In this document: piece by piece, positions 9,796 through 18,689 of the stretch | Layout of the letters: each line of letters begins with the position of its first letter | How positions within the stretch are numbered: position 1 is the stretch's first letter | Assembly (NCBI RefSeq): GCF_000010725.1 | Contig: NC_013854.1 | Span: 1,765,001-1,829,000 of the forward strand | Origin: Azospirillum sp. B510 | Lineage (GTDB): Bacteria; Pseudomonadota; Alphaproteobacteria; Azospirillales; Azospirillaceae | DNA length: 64,000 nucleotides | Direction of reading: 5' to 3' | The notes under the pieces: generated by a model | What the model saw: only the letters and a program-made list of their open reading frames with translations | Database searches by the model: none | Told to the model about the DNA's origin: nothing | Translations under genes and position numbers: made by a program

Positions 9796-10248
9796 TCACT
9801 CGGCCCAGCGCGCCGCCGCCGCGTCGTCGCTCTCCTTCGCCTCGACCCAGCGTTCGCCGTCGGGGGTCGCCTCCAGCTTCCAGAAGGGCGCCTTGGTCTT
9901 CAGCCAGTCCATCAGGAAGCGGCACGAGTCGAAGGCGGCGTCGCGGTGGGCCGACGCGGTGGCGACCATGACGATGCGGTCGCCCGGCTCCAGCCGGCCA
10001 TGGCGGTGGATCACCAGAACGTCGTCGAGCGGCCAGCGGCGCCGCGCCTCCTCCTCGATCGCCTCCAACTGCCTCTCGGTCATGCCGGGATAATGTTCCA
10101 GCGTCATGGCGCTGACCGCCGCACCGCCGGCGATGTCGCGCACCAGCCCGACGAACATCGCCACCCCGCCGACGCTGGTGCGGCCGGCGGTGAAGGCGGC
10201 ATACTCGGCCCCGACGTCGAAATCCCCGGCCTGGACGCGGATCGCCAT
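9796..10248 (-). CDS. moaE: Molybdopterin synthase catalytic subunit MoaE
   Basis: MoaE, with thiocarboxylated MoaD, inserts the two dithiolene sulfurs into precursor Z to make molybdopterin. Family motifs are clear: GGVAMFVGLVRD, LEHYPGM, VIHRHGRLEPGD and ASAHRDAAFDSCRFLMDWLKTKAPFWK. Lys117 and Lys124 correspond to the catalytic lysines of E. coli MoaE (119 and 126). Length 150 residues is normal. It is the last gene of a minus-strand Moco run, four bases after moaD. Confidence 0.95.
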   Translation of the reverse strand: MAIRVQAGDFDVGAEYAAFTAGRTSVGGVAMFVGLVRDIAGGAAVSAMTLEHYPGMTERQLEAIEEEARRRWPLDDVLVIHRHGRLEPGDRIVMVATASAHRDAAFDSCRFLMDWLKTKAPFWKLEATPDGERWVEAKESDDAAAARWAE

Positions 10249-10252
10249 CCCG

Positions 10253-10504
10253 TCAGCCCCCCGTCACCGGCGGGAACAGCGCCACCTCGTCGGTCGCGGT
10301 GATGGGATGGTCGTAGGGCACATGTTCCTGGTTCACCGCCACCTTGACCACCTTGCTGTTGGCCAGCGCCTCGGCATGGCGGGGGCTGCGGGTCTTCAGC
10401 CATTCGACAAGATCACCGGCGGTGGCGACCTCGGCCGGCAGGTCGATGGTTTCGGCCGGCACGCCGATCTTGCTGCGCAGCCAGGCGAAATAGAGAATCT
10501 TCAT
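10253..10504 (-). CDS. moaD: Molybdopterin synthase sulfur carrier subunit MoaD
   Basis: This 83-residue ubiquitin-fold protein ends in Gly-Gly (VTGG), the site that is adenylated and thiocarboxylated to donate sulfur in molybdopterin synthesis. Ubiquitin-like features are LYFAWLRSKIG at the start and DEVALFPPVTGG at the end. The start at 10504 (ATG) follows GAGGG by six bases; a GTG directly before it (10507) is a less likely start. It lies ten bases after moeA and four before moaE, so the three should be co-translated. Confidence 0.94.
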   Translation of the reverse strand: MKILYFAWLRSKIGVPAETIDLPAEVATAGDLVEWLKTRSPRHAEALANSKVVKVAVNQEHVPYDHPITATDEVALFPPVTGG

Positions 10505-10514
10505 CACGCGCCCT

Positions 10515-11789
10515 CTACAGGAATTCTTTGAAAGGCAGGAAATCGACGGTCATGCCGGCCTCGACCCGCGCCAGATCCTCCGGCAGCTCGATCAGCCCCT
10601 CGGACTCGACCAGCGACGACAGAACGCCGGCGCCGTCGCGCGGATATTTGGTCGCCTCCAGCGTCCCGTCCGCGGCCCGTGTCAGCGACCCACGCAGGAA
10701 CTCGCGCCGGCCCGGCTTCTTCTTGTGGCCGAAGGCCGCCCGCACCGGGATCGGCCGCGGTGTCTCGGCCGCCGCCCCCATCAGCCGCAGCAGGATGGGC
10801 TGGGCGATGCGCAGGAAGGTGACCACCACCGCCACCGGGTTGCCGGGCAGCCCGACGAAGACGGCGTCGCGCACGCGGCCCAGCGCCACCGGACGGCCCG
10901 GCTTGATCGCCAGCCGCCAGAAATCGAGCCGCCCGTTCGCCTCGACCGCCGGCTTGACGTGATCCTCCTCCCCCGCCGACATGCCGCCGGAGGTGATCAG
11001 CGCATCATGGCCGCCCGCCGCCTCGGCCAGCGCATCACGGATGGTCTCCAACCGGTCAGGCAGGATGCCGAGATCGGTGACGGCACAGCCCAGCCGGGTC
11101 AGCAGCGCGATCAGGGCGAAGCGGTTGGCGTCATAGACGGCACCCGGAGCCAGCTCCCGCCCCGGCTGCCGCAGCTCGTCCCCGGTGGAGAAGACCGCCA
11201 CCCGCAGCCGGCAACGGACCGTCAGCTCCGCATGGCCAAGCGAGGCGGCCAGCGCGATGTCCTCGGGCCGCAGGCGGCGCCCGGCGGCCAGCACGACCGA
11301 GCCCTCGCGGACATCCTCGCCGGCCAGCCGGCGGTTGACGCCGCGCCGGATGCCGGCCGGCAGGATTACGGTGGCGCCGCCATCCGTGCCGGCAGCGCTC
11401 CCGGTCCGGCAATCCTCCTGCATGAAGACGGTGTCCATACCGGCCGGCATCGGCGCACCGGTGAAGATGCGCACCGCCTCCCCCGGCAGGGCCGGACGGC
11501 CCAGCCATTGCCCGGCGGCGACCCGCGCCGTCACCGGCAGCACGGTCGGCCCATCGGCGGCAAGGTCATCGAAGAAGACGGCATAACCGTCCACCGCGGC
11601 ATTGTCGTGCGGCGGAACGTTGAAGGGCGCCACCAGATCGGCGGCGAGCACCCGGCCCAGCGCCCCGGCCAGCGGCACGGCCTCGGTCGCCGTCACCGGC
11701 CCGACCCGTCCGGCCAGCAGGGCCAGCGCCGGACCCACCGCCATCATCGGCCCGCCGAAGGCGAAGCAATCATTGTCGAGCTGCACCAT
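10515..11789 (-). CDS. moeA: Molybdopterin molybdotransferase MoeA
   Basis: MoeA uses molybdate and adenylylated molybdopterin to form the molybdenum cofactor. The 424-residue protein shows the family landmarks PHDNAAVDGYAV, GAPMPAGMDTVFMQED, FSTGDELRQPG, the MoCF_biosynth motif TSGGMSAGEEDHVK and GLPGNPVAV. A short N-terminal extension (about 15 residues) precedes the usual start; the ATG codons giving residues 15 and 16 are possible alternatives. It sits between a HAD hydrolase gene (gap nine bases) and moaD. Confidence 0.94.
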   Translation of the reverse strand: MVQLDNDCFAFGGPMMAVGPALALLAGRVGPVTATEAVPLAGALGRVLAADLVAPFNVPPHDNAAVDGYAVFFDDLAADGPTVLPVTARVAAGQWLGRPALPGEAVRIFTGAPMPAGMDTVFMQEDCRTGSAAGTDGGATVILPAGIRRGVNRRLAGEDVREGSVVLAAGRRLRPEDIALAASLGHAELTVRCRLRVAVFSTGDELRQPGRELAPGAVYDANRFALIALLTRLGCAVTDLGILPDRLETIRDALAEAAGGHDALITSGGMSAGEEDHVKPAVEANGRLDFWRLAIKPGRPVALGRVRDAVFVGLPGNPVAVVVTFLRIAQPILLRLMGAAAETPRPIPVRAAFGHKKKPGRREFLRGSLTRAADGTLEATKYPRDGAGVLSSLVESEGLIELPEDLARVEAGMTVDFLPFKEFL

Positions 11790-11798
11790 GCCGCCATT

Positions 11799-12494
11799 CT
11801 AGTCCGTCGCGGCACCGGGTGCGAAGGGGGAAATGGCGGCGTTTCCGGGACGCGGCACCTGGCCGCCAAACAGCTCCACCATCTCATCGACCCGCGTCAG
11901 CAGCCTGTCGGGCTGGCTGGCGGCCAGCGCGTCGCCACGGGTGTAGCCCCAGGCGACCGCGGCGCAGGCGATGCCGGCCTTTCGCGCCGCCTCGATGTCG
12001 CGCAGTTCGTCGCCGATGCCGATGGCCCGGTCGGCTGGAACGCCACTGACGCGCAGCATCCGGCGGAACTTGCCGGCCTTGCCGAACAGCGAGGCGCCGC
12101 AAGCGTAATGGTCCACCAGCCCGGCCGCCTGCGGCCCCAGGATCCGGCGGATGTTGGCTTCGGAATTGGAACTGACGATGGCGACGGTCACGCCCCGCTC
12201 CCTCACCAGCCGCAGCATCTCCGGCACGCCATCGAACAGCCTTATGCCATCGATGTCGCGCGCCATCAGCCGGCGCATATGGGTGGCGATGAAGGGAAGC
12301 TTCCAGGCGGGCACCCGCAGATGTCCGATGATCCGTCGCGCGTCCCAGCCACGCAGCAGTTCCAACTCCTCCGCCCGAACCCGGTTGAAGCCATGGCGGT
12401 CGGCGACATCGTTCAGAACGCCGACGAACCAGGGGAAGCTATCGGCCAGCGTGCCGTCGAAATCGAAGATGGCGAGCCGATACGCGCCGATCAT
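11799..12494 (-). CDS. HAD-family hydrolase, phosphoglycolate phosphatase-like
   Basis: The 231-residue protein has the haloacid dehalogenase motifs DFDGTLADS (nucleophile Asp10), VAIVSSNS (motif II), GKAGKFRRML (conserved lysine) and GIGDELRDIEAARKAG (motif IV). The last is the form seen in Gph-like phosphatases. The natural substrate cannot be inferred from sequence. It lies within the Moco operon, 17 bases after mobB and nine before moeA. This placement is unusual and may mean a housekeeping role or a phosphate-metabolite role tied to cofactor synthesis. Confidence 0.86.
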   Translation of the reverse strand: MIGAYRLAIFDFDGTLADSFPWFVGVLNDVADRHGFNRVRAEELELLRGWDARRIIGHLRVPAWKLPFIATHMRRLMARDIDGIRLFDGVPEMLRLVRERGVTVAIVSSNSEANIRRILGPQAAGLVDHYACGASLFGKAGKFRRMLRVSGVPADRAIGIGDELRDIEAARKAGIACAAVAWGYTRGDALAASQPDRLLTRVDEMVELFGGQVPRPGNAAISPFAPGAATD

Positions 12495-12511
12495 CCGGTC
12501 CCGGCCGCGTC

Positions 12512-13012
12512 TCAGCCCAACCCGCAGCGTGCGACGATGAAGGCGGCGACCGCCTCCGCGTCATTCAGGTCCAGCAGCGGAACCGGGCAATTGGGAACGG
12601 GACCGTCGCTCGCCACCGCGACGATGGTGGGATCGCCCGGCGCGATCAGCGGCTTCTCCACGTCGGCCCGCCAGATCTCGAGCTTCTCATGCCGGTCGCG
12701 CTTGAACCCCTCGATCAGCAGCAGATCGACAGGCGCCACCTTGGTCAGCAGCTCGTCCAGCGTCAGCTCCGGCTCGCCATCGCGCAGCTCATGCATCAGC
12801 GCCCAGCGCAGCGGAGAGCTGACCAGCACCTCGGTGGCGCCGGCAAGGCGGTGGTTGTGGCTGTCCTTGCCGGGATGGTCGATGTCGAAGCCCTTATGGG
12901 CATGCTTCACGGTGGACACGCTCAGCCCCCGGCCGGTCAGCGCCGGAATCAGGCGCACCATCAGCGAGGTCTTGCCGCTGCCGCTCCAGCCGGTCAGCCC
13001 GAAAATCTTCAT
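12512..13012 (-). CDS. mobB: Molybdopterin-guanine dinucleotide biosynthesis adapter protein MobB
   Basis: MobB is a GTP-binding P-loop protein that assists conversion of Moco to the guanine (or cytosine) dinucleotide form. The 166-residue sequence starts directly with the fold: MKIFGLTGWSGSGKTS has the Walker A at residues 8-16, followed by VSTVKHAHKGFDIDHPGKDS, a stretch diagnostic of MobB, and LLLIEGFKRDRHEKLEIWR. In-frame codons upstream of the ATG at 13012 read as low-complexity arginine-rich sequence and overlap the pgsA C-terminus, so they were not included. Confidence 0.93.
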   Translation of the reverse strand: MKIFGLTGWSGSGKTSLMVRLIPALTGRGLSVSTVKHAHKGFDIDHPGKDSHNHRLAGATEVLVSSPLRWALMHELRDGEPELTLDELLTKVAPVDLLLIEGFKRDRHEKLEIWRADVEKPLIAPGDPTIVAVASDGPVPNCPVPLLDLNDAEAVAAFIVARCGLG

Positions 13013-13041
13013 GGCCAAAGAATCTTCCTGATGTGAAACGC

Positions 13042-13644
13042 TCAGCCGGCGCTGCGGGCGGATCGGGCGCCGCCGGGCTTCGCCGGCTGTTCGGCCATCA
13101 TGTGGGTCAACCCCGCGCGCATGTAATCCCACCCGGTGTAGAAGGTCAGCGCCGCGGCGATCCACAAGCCGACCGTGCCGATGAAGGTCACCGGCAGCTC
13201 CGCCGGACCATAATCGCCGACGATCAGGAAGCCCAGGGCGATCATCTGGATCGTCGTCTTCCATTTCGCCAGCCAGGTCACCGGCACGCCGACATGCAGA
13301 CCGGCCAGATACTCGCGCAGTCCCGACACCAACACCTCGCGCAGCAGGATCACCACCGCCGGCAGGATCGACAGGCCGGTCAGCCGGTGGAAGCCGGCCA
13401 GCATGATCAACGTCGCCGCCACCAGCAGCTTGTCGGCGATCGGATCCAGGAACTTGCCGATCACGCTTTCCTGGGCCCAGGCACGCGCGAGATAGCCGTC
13501 GAACCAGTCGGTGATGCAGGCGGCGGCATAGAGCGAGCAGGCGGTGTAGGCGGCCCAGGCCTCCGGCACATAGAACAGCCCGACCACCACCGGGATCACC
13601 GCGATGCGTGACAGGGTCAGCAGGTTGGGCAGGCTGGTCAGCAT
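13042..13644 (-). CDS. pgsA: CDP-diacylglycerol--glycerol-3-phosphate 3-phosphatidyltransferase
   Basis: PgsA makes phosphatidylglycerol phosphate, the committed step to phosphatidylglycerol. The CDP-alcohol phosphatidyltransferase signature is complete: Asp49-Gly50, Ala53-Arg54, Gly63, Asp67, Asp71 in the segment beginning DWFDGYLAR. The 200-residue protein has several membrane helices. The start at 13644 (MLTSLPNLLTLSRI) matches the family; an in-frame ATG at 13686 adds 14 unconserved residues. It follows uvrC by 78 bases and precedes mobB by 29, an order (uvrC-pgsA-Moco) seen in other alphaproteobacteria. Confidence 0.95.
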   Translation of the reverse strand: MLTSLPNLLTLSRIAVIPVVVGLFYVPEAWAAYTACSLYAAACITDWFDGYLARAWAQESVIGKFLDPIADKLLVAATLIMLAGFHRLTGLSILPAVVILLREVLVSGLREYLAGLHVGVPVTWLAKWKTTIQMIALGFLIVGDYGPAELPVTFIGTVGLWIAAALTFYTGWDYMRAGLTHMMAEQPAKPGGARSARSAG

Positions 13645-13722
13645 GACGGAGGACTCGAACCGCTGGAGGATTTCGGCACCCGGCACCCGTGGGAGGGCCG
13701 GCTGTTTGCAGATGCCCGCATT

Positions 13723-15702
13723 CTAACCATCGGGATGGAAGTGATCGTATATCTTTTTCGCAACGGCCCGATTGATCCCTTCCACCGCCTCCAGATCGGC
13801 CAGCCCGGCGCGCGACACCGCCGCCCCGCTGCCGAAATGATGCAGCAGCGCCTTCTTGCGGGCGGGGCCGATGCCGGCGATCTCGTCGATCGGCGACTTG
13901 CCGATGGCCTTGGTGCGCTTGGCCCGGTGAGTGCCGATGGCGAAGCGGTGGGCTTCGTCGCGCAGCCGTTGCAGGAAATACAGCACCGGGTCGCGCGGCT
14001 CCATCTGGAAAGGCGGGCGGTTCTCCATCAGGAAATGCTCGCGCCCGGCGTCACGGTCCGGTCCCTTGGCGATGCCGACCAGCGTCACGTCGTCGATGCC
14101 CAGTTCGGCGAACACCTCCAGCGCCACGTTCAATTGGCCGATGCCGCCGTCGATCAGCACCAGATCGGGCCAGCTTCCCAGGCTGCGCTCCGGATCCTCC
14201 TTCACCGCCCGGCCGAATCGGCGGGTCAGCACCTCGCGCATCATGGCGAAGTCGTCGCCGGCCGCTCCCTCGCTGCGGATGTTGAACTTGCGGTAGGCGT
14301 TCTTGATGAAGCCGTCCGGCCCGGCGACGATCATCGCCCCGATGGCGTGCGCCCCCTGGATGTGGGAGTTGTCGTAGACCTCGACCCGCTCCGGCGCCGA
14401 GTCCATGCCGAAGGCCGCCGCCACCCCCTCCAGCAGCCGCGCCTGGCTGGAGCTTTCGGCCAGCCGCCGGCCATGCGCCTCCCGCGCGTTGATCAGGGCA
14501 TGTTCGACCAGCCGGCGCTTCTCGCCGCGCTTGGGTTCCGCCAGCTCCACCTTGTGGCCGGCGCGGATGGCCAGCGCCTCGGTCAGCAGTTCCAGCTCCG
14601 GCAGGGCGTGGCTGACCAGCACCAGCGGCGGCGCCGCCTTGTTCTCGTAGAATTGGGCGATGAAGGCGGCCAGCACTTCCTCGGTCTCCGCCACCTTGTC
14701 GTGGCTGGGGAAATAGGCGCGGTTGCCGTAGTTGCGCCCGCCGCGGAAAAAGAAGACCTGGACGCAGGTCGTCCCGCCTTCCGCATAGGCGGCGATGACG
14801 TCGGCATCCTCCACCACCCCCTCGACATTGATGTCCTGGTGGGCCTGGATCGCGGTCAGCGCGCGGATACGGTCGCGGTAGCGCGCCGCCGTCTCGAAAT
14901 CCATCGCGTCGGAGGCCGCCATCATCCGCTCGGCGAACTCGGTCTGGATGTCACGGCTCTTGCCCGACAGGAAGGCGCGGGCCTGATCGACCTGCGCCCG
15001 GTACTCCGCCGGACTGACGCGCTCGACGCAAGGCGCCGTGCAGCGCTTGATCTGATATTGCAGGCAGGGCCGGGTCCGGCTGGCGAACACCGTGTCGGCG
15101 CAGTTGCGCAGCAGGAAGGCGCGCTGCAACGCCGTGATGGTGCGGTTCACCGCCCCGGCGGAGGCGAAGGGCCCGAAATAATCGGCGTCGCGCCCACGGG
15201 CGCCGCGATGCTTGGTCAGCTGCGGATAGTCATGGTCCCTGGTGATCATGATATGCGGAAAAGTCTTGTCATCCCGCAACAAAACGTTGTAACGGGGCAT
15301 CAGCTTCTTGATCAGATTCGATTCGAGGAGCAGCGCCTCCACCTCGGTATGGGTGTTGACGAACTCCATCGTCTCGGTCTCCGCGACCATGCGCTGGAGC
15401 CTGACCGGCAGCTTTCCGACCTGGGTGTAGTTGGTCACCCGGCGCTTGAGGTTGCGCGCCTTGCCGACATACAGCACAGCGCCGTCCCCCGCCAGCATGC
15501 GGTAGACGCCGGGGGTCTGCGGCAGCGTCTTCAGATGCTCCCGGATGATCTCGACGCCCCGGTTGATGTCGGCGGGACGGCGCTTCCGGCGCGCGGCACC
15601 GCCACCGGAACCATCGCCGGCCGGCGCGTCCGTGGCCGGCGCATCGGTGGGAAGGACGGCCGAGGCGGACGTCAGGGCGTCTGAGGATTGCATTTCGGAC
15701 AT
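13723..15702 (-). CDS. uvrC: Excinuclease ABC subunit C
   Basis: UvrC makes the 3' and 5' incisions in nucleotide excision repair. The 659-residue protein contains an N-terminal GIY-YIG nuclease (GVY at 65-67, YVGKARN from 78), a cysteine cluster after it (CADTVF...[13 protein letters not shown]), the UVR helix ([15 protein letters not shown]), the RNase H-like second nuclease with [11 protein letters not shown] and [10 protein letters not shown], and C-terminal helix-hairpin-helix motifs ([13 protein letters not shown]). The first 45 residues are an Ala/Asp/Gly-rich extension. The upstream 400 bp carry DnaA-box-like sites. The partner uvrB is at 44 kb. Confidence 0.96.
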   Translation of the reverse strand: MSEMQSSDALTSASAVLPTDAPATDAPAGDGSGGGAARRKRRPADINRGVEIIREHLKTLPQTPGVYRMLAGDGAVLYVGKARNLKRRVTNYTQVGKLPVRLQRMVAETETMEFVNTHTEVEALLLESNLIKKLMPRYNVLLRDDKTFPHIMITRDHDYPQLTKHRGARGRDADYFGPFASAGAVNRTITALQRAFLLRNCADTVFASRTRPCLQYQIKRCTAPCVERVSPAEYRAQVDQARAFLSGKSRDIQTEFAERMMAASDAMDFETAARYRDRIRALTAIQAHQDINVEGVVEDADVIAAYAEGGTTCVQVFFFRGGRNYGNRAYFPSHDKVAETEEVLAAFIAQFYENKAAPPLVLVSHALPELELLTEALAIRAGHKVELAEPKRGEKRRLVEHALINAREAHGRRLAESSSQARLLEGVAAAFGMDSAPERVEVYDNSHIQGAHAIGAMIVAGPDGFIKNAYRKFNIRSEGAAGDDFAMMREVLTRRFGRAVKEDPERSLGSWPDLVLIDGGIGQLNVALEVFAELGIDDVTLVGIAKGPDRDAGREHFLMENRPPFQMEPRDPVLYFLQRLRDEAHRFAIGTHRAKRTKAIGKSPIDEIAGIGPARKKALLHHFGSGAAVSRAGLADLEAVEGINRAVAKKIYDHFHPDG

Positions 15703-16105
15703 GACCAGAATGTCGTCGAGCAGCCGCCCCGGGTCAACCGTTGGGCAGGAGGACAGCGCATATGGGACGACTCACCCCTCCCGGAGAATATCCACGAAAC
15801 CTGTGGATAAGTTTGTCGATAACGGAGTGGGTACCCCGTCCGAAGCTAGGCGCCGCAAGGGGTCGCATGCTTCCGCCTAATTTTTGAGCATTTTTGCTAA
15901 CTCTTTGATTTTCCAAGGTCAGGTTCGAGTCAAGGACAGGAAACGGCGCGCGGCCACAAATTTGTCGCAGGGTCGCAGGCGCCTCTTGCGCGGGGTGGGG
16001 CACCTGTGTAAAACGCGCGGTCGTTTTTCTCCCCGCCTCCCCCGCTTCCCCTGGCGCCGGATCCCGCCGGGCCGGATCCGCCAGATGAAAGCCTTGTAAC
16101 ACAGG
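15703..16105. other. Non-coding region upstream of uvrC
   Basis: No gene is seen in these 403 bases between the SDR stop and the uvrC start, both on the minus strand. The region contains DnaA-box-like sites (15788-15822), an AT-rich stretch at about 15878-15917 that stands out from the GC-rich surroundings, and a perfect palindrome ACAAATTTGT (15956-15965). It must hold the uvrC promoter. A role as a replication-initiation-like element is possible but unproven. Confidence 0.7.
15788..15822. promoter_or_regulatory. Cluster of DnaA-box-like sequences upstream of uvrC
   Basis: TGTGGATAA at 15802-15810 is the exact complement of the consensus DnaA box TTATCCACA. TATCCAC at 15789-15795 faces it as an inverted half (TATCCAC-N7-GTGGATA), and TGTCGATAA at 15814-15822 is a one-mismatch box in the same orientation as the first, 12 bases away. 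Three sites within 35 bases, about 90-120 bp upstream of uvrC, suggest DnaA binding. Confidence 0.5.
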
Positions 16106-16876
16106 CTATTCGGTGGGGACGAAGCCATGCACCGGCTGCGCCCATCCCAGATGCTCCCCGCCGTCCAGCGCGATCATCTGGCCAGTCACCGCCGGTGCGG
16201 CGATGAGAAAGCGGATGGCCGCGCAGACCTCCTCCGGCGTCGTGCCGCGCCGAAGCGGAGTCGAGTCCCACTGGGCGGCGAACTCCTCCTCGGTCTGGCG
16301 GTCGTTGCGCAGGGTGGGACCGGGGCCGATGCCGTTGACGCGGATGCGCGGGGCCAGCGCCATGGCCATGGTGCGCGTCAGCGCCCACAGCCCCATCTTC
16401 GACAGCGTGTAGGAGATGAAATGCGGGGTCGGATTCCACACGCGCTGATCGATCACGTTGACGATCAGGCCGCTCTCCCCCTCCGGCAACCTGGACGCGA
16501 AATCCTGCGACAGCACGAAGGGTGCCCGCAGGTTCGCCTCCATATGCGCGTCCCACGAGTCGCGGGTGACGGTGGCGACCTCGTCGCACTCGAAGCGGGA
16601 CGCGTTGTTGACCAGCAGGGTCAGCGGTCCGAGCTGTTCGGCAACAACCGGAACCAGCGCCTTCACCTCCGCCTCGCGATCCAGGTCGGCGGCGAAGGCC
16701 ATGGCGCGGCCCCCCGCCCGCCCGATCTCGGCGACGACGGCATCCGCCTCCGCGCGGGAACTTCGGTAATGGACGGCCACGTCCCACCCCTGCCCCGCCA
16801 GATCGAGCGCGATGGCCCGCCCGATACGCTTGCCGGCCCCGGTCACCAGGGCCGTTTTCTTCTTGATCTCGACCAT
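16106..16876 (-). CDS. SDR oxidoreductase of the pteridine reductase / FolM type
   Basis: This 256-residue short-chain dehydrogenase has the glycine-rich motif TGAGKRIG (12-19), which fits the TGxxxRxG form of pteridine reductases, and NNAS. The catalytic residues are Asp143, Tyr156 and Lys160: the usual active-site serine position, 13 residues before the tyrosine, is an aspartate, as in PTR1 and FolM. The likely reaction is NADPH-dependent reduction of dihydrobiopterin- or dihydrofolate-like pterins. The product assignment is inferred, since general SDR annotation is also possible. It is divergent from the next gene by 96 bases. Confidence 0.82.
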   Translation of the reverse strand: MVEIKKKTALVTGAGKRIGRAIALDLAGQGWDVAVHYRSSRAEADAVVAEIGRAGGRAMAFAADLDREAEVKALVPVVAEQLGPLTLLVNNASRFECDEVATVTRDSWDAHMEANLRAPFVLSQDFASRLPEGESGLIVNVIDQRVWNPTPHFISYTLSKMGLWALTRTMAMALAPRIRVNGIGPGPTLRNDRQTEEEFAAQWDSTPLRRGTTPEEVCAAIRFLIAAPAVTGQMIALDGGEHLGWAQPVHGFVPTE

Positions 16877-16972
16877 GGGGCCATAGGTACCTTGCCACCG
16901 TCACGGGTCAAGGGGCGAGACGGCCGAAGGCGACACCGGAGAGGGCACGGGGAGAGGGGAGCTCAGCCGACG

Positions 16973-17797
16973 ATGTTGCGCGAAGCCTTCGAATATCTGA
17001 CCACGCCCTGCCCGCCGCTGGCCCGCCGGTTCGGCTATCTGGCGGAGATGGTGGCGCTGGGCGCCCGTTACCGCCGCCAGCGGCGTGCCTGGGCTCCGCA
17101 CGTCGCCGCCTGCCATCGCTTCATCGATCAGGCGGTGCGGCGGGCGGAACCGGGCGGGCGGGCTCTGGTCGCCGGCTCCGGGTTGCTGATCGAAGTCCCG
17201 CTGGAGACGCTGGCCGCCCGCTTCGACGAGGTGGTGCTGGCGGACCTCCTGCACGGCCGCGCCGTCCGGCGCCGCGCCGCCTCCCTGCCGAACGTCCGGC
17301 TGCTGGAGCTGGATGTCAGCGGCGCCCTGGTCCCGCTCGCCGCCGCGCTCGACCATGGCGCTCCGCTCCCCACGGCGTTCGAACCGCCGGTGCCGGCGGG
17401 CGGTCCCTTCCGCTTCGTCCTGTCCTGCAACCTGCTGTCCCAGTTGCCGTTGCTCCCCCTCGACGCGGTGGAGCGGCGCGCGCCCGCGACTCCGGAGGCG
17501 GAGCGTATGGCCTTCGCGCTGCGGCTGGTCCGCGGCCATCTTTGGTGGCTGTCGGTGATCGCCGAACGGGCGGCGCTATTCACCGACATCGACGCCTCCT
17601 GGCTCGATGGCGGCGTGGTCACGGAGGTCGAGGACTCGACCTGGGGCCTCGACCTGCCCGCTCCGGACATGTCCTGGCTGTGGGACATAGCACCAGCGCC
17701 CGAACAGCACCGGCGGCAGGATCTGCGCCATAGCGTCGGCGGCTGGTTCGATGTCCGGACGCTGGACATCCCCACCGGCAACCTCCTCAAGCGCTGA
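16973..17797 (+). CDS. Uncharacterised protein with a possible methyltransferase-like fold
   Basis: I do not recognise this 274-residue protein with confidence. It begins MLREAFEYLTTPCPP and contains alternating hydrophobic strands with AEPGGRALVAGSGLLIEVP followed by FDEVVLADLLHG and LLELDVSG. These resemble the first strands of a Rossmann-type methyltransferase, but the glycine motif is not canonical and a later FVLSCNLLSQLPLLPLD could be a substrate-site strand. The ATG at 16973 has a GGAGAGGGGA about a dozen bases upstream. It is divergent from the FolM-like gene and stands alone. Confidence 0.72.
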   Translation: MLREAFEYLTTPCPPLARRFGYLAEMVALGARYRRQRRAWAPHVAACHRFIDQAVRRAEPGGRALVAGSGLLIEVPLETLAARFDEVVLADLLHGRAVRRRAASLPNVRLLELDVSGALVPLAAALDHGAPLPTAFEPPVPAGGPFRFVLSCNLLSQLPLLPLDAVERRAPATPEAERMAFALRLVRGHLWWLSVIAERAALFTDIDASWLDGGVVTEVEDSTWGLDLPAPDMSWLWDIAPAPEQHRRQDLRHSVGGWFDVRTLDIPTGNLLKR

Positions 17798-18020
17798 GCC
17801 TCGGCCATGCCGGCCCCCGCTCGCGGTTGAAAGGAAAATCGTGTCAGGCGGCAATAATCCGCAGATCTGTTGATTGAACGTGCTGATATGGAAAACATCG
17901 GTCGGCGTTGCGTACGCTGCGTTTCATCGGGCGGCGGCTCCGCCCTATCCTGGTCTGCACAAGGCAAACGAACCCGAGGGGAGTGGACGCCTCTCACGTC
18001 ATGTGGAGAGTCCCGGAGTC

Positions 18021-18188
18021 ATGAACACGCAATTCAACGAAGTCCGCGACCTCCGCAGCCATGACGAGATCATGCAGGCCGCCCGCCAGATGCGCGCCAA
18101 CCATCTGCGCCAGCTGTTCGGCAAGCTGCGCGCCAAGCTGTCCGGGGCCAGCACCGGCCGTGGCGGCGCACTGCCAAGCGCTCGCTGA
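18021..18188 (+). CDS. Small basic helical protein (55 residues)
   Basis: MNTQFNEVRDLRSHDEIMQA starts a 55-residue protein whose middle (ARQMRANHLRQLFGKLRAKL) would form a strongly basic amphipathic helix. Short proteins of this style, including the RSP_7527 and DUF1127-like groups, are frequent in alphaproteobacteria, but I cannot assign it to one with confidence. TGGAGAG lies ten bases before the ATG. It stands alone, downstream of a region with little else. Function unknown. Confidence 0.6.
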   Translation: MNTQFNEVRDLRSHDEIMQAARQMRANHLRQLFGKLRAKLSGASTGRGGALPSAR

Positions 18189-18308
18189 CGGACTCCGCTC
18201 CTCCGCCAAAGGGGGAGCGACGGCCGCAAGCAGAGGCATCGGCACATCCACATGGCACCTCGCCACGCCGCGCGGTGCCAGGCGCGTTTCCGGGACTGTC
18301 CGGTCCGG

Positions 18309-18689
18309 CTAATCGCGCTCCGACCCCTGGGCACCGGTGCTCCACAGCAGCCCCAGCACCAGCCCCTTGCAACGCGGCAGCAGAATCAGCGTCAGCACCA
18401 GCGTCAGCACGGGCCACACCGTCAGATGCACCCAGGTCGGCGGCTCGTAGGTCTGTTCGACCGCCAGCAGGGCGGGAATGACGATGTGGCCGACGATCAG
18501 GATCGTCATCCAGGGCGGCGCATCGTCGGCGCGAAGATGGCCGTAGGCCTCCCCGCAGACCGAACACCGGTCGACCGGCTTCAGAAAGTTCCGCAGCAGC
18601 CGGCCGCGCCCGCAATTGGGGCAGCAGCCGATCAGGCCGCGGACGGAGGCGAGAAACTTCGACGGCGCCGCTTCGGTTCCTGCGATCAT
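18309..18689 (-). CDS. DUF983 zinc-ribbon membrane protein
   Basis: The 126-residue protein has two CxxC pairs near the N-terminus (Cys23/Cys26 and Cys42/Cys45; the stretch CCPNCGRGRL is typical of DUF983) followed by two hydrophobic helices (about 60-78 and 88-108). The function of DUF983 is unknown; in alphaproteobacteria it is often found near cytochrome oxidase genes, which are not here. The start at 18689 was chosen because GAAGGA is six bases upstream; the ATG at 18695 would directly abut that site. Confidence 0.82.
   Translation of the reverse strand: MIAGTEAAPSKFLASVRGLIGCCPNCGRGRLLRNFLKPVDRCSVCGEAYGHLRADDAPPWMTILIVGHIVIPALLAVEQTYEPPTWVHLTVWPVLTLVLTLILLPRCKGLVLGLLWSTGAQGSERD

Noticed and set aside
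15911-15940. tRNA-like T-loop GGTTCGAGTC
   Set aside because: No acceptor, D-arm or anticodon arm can be drawn around it.
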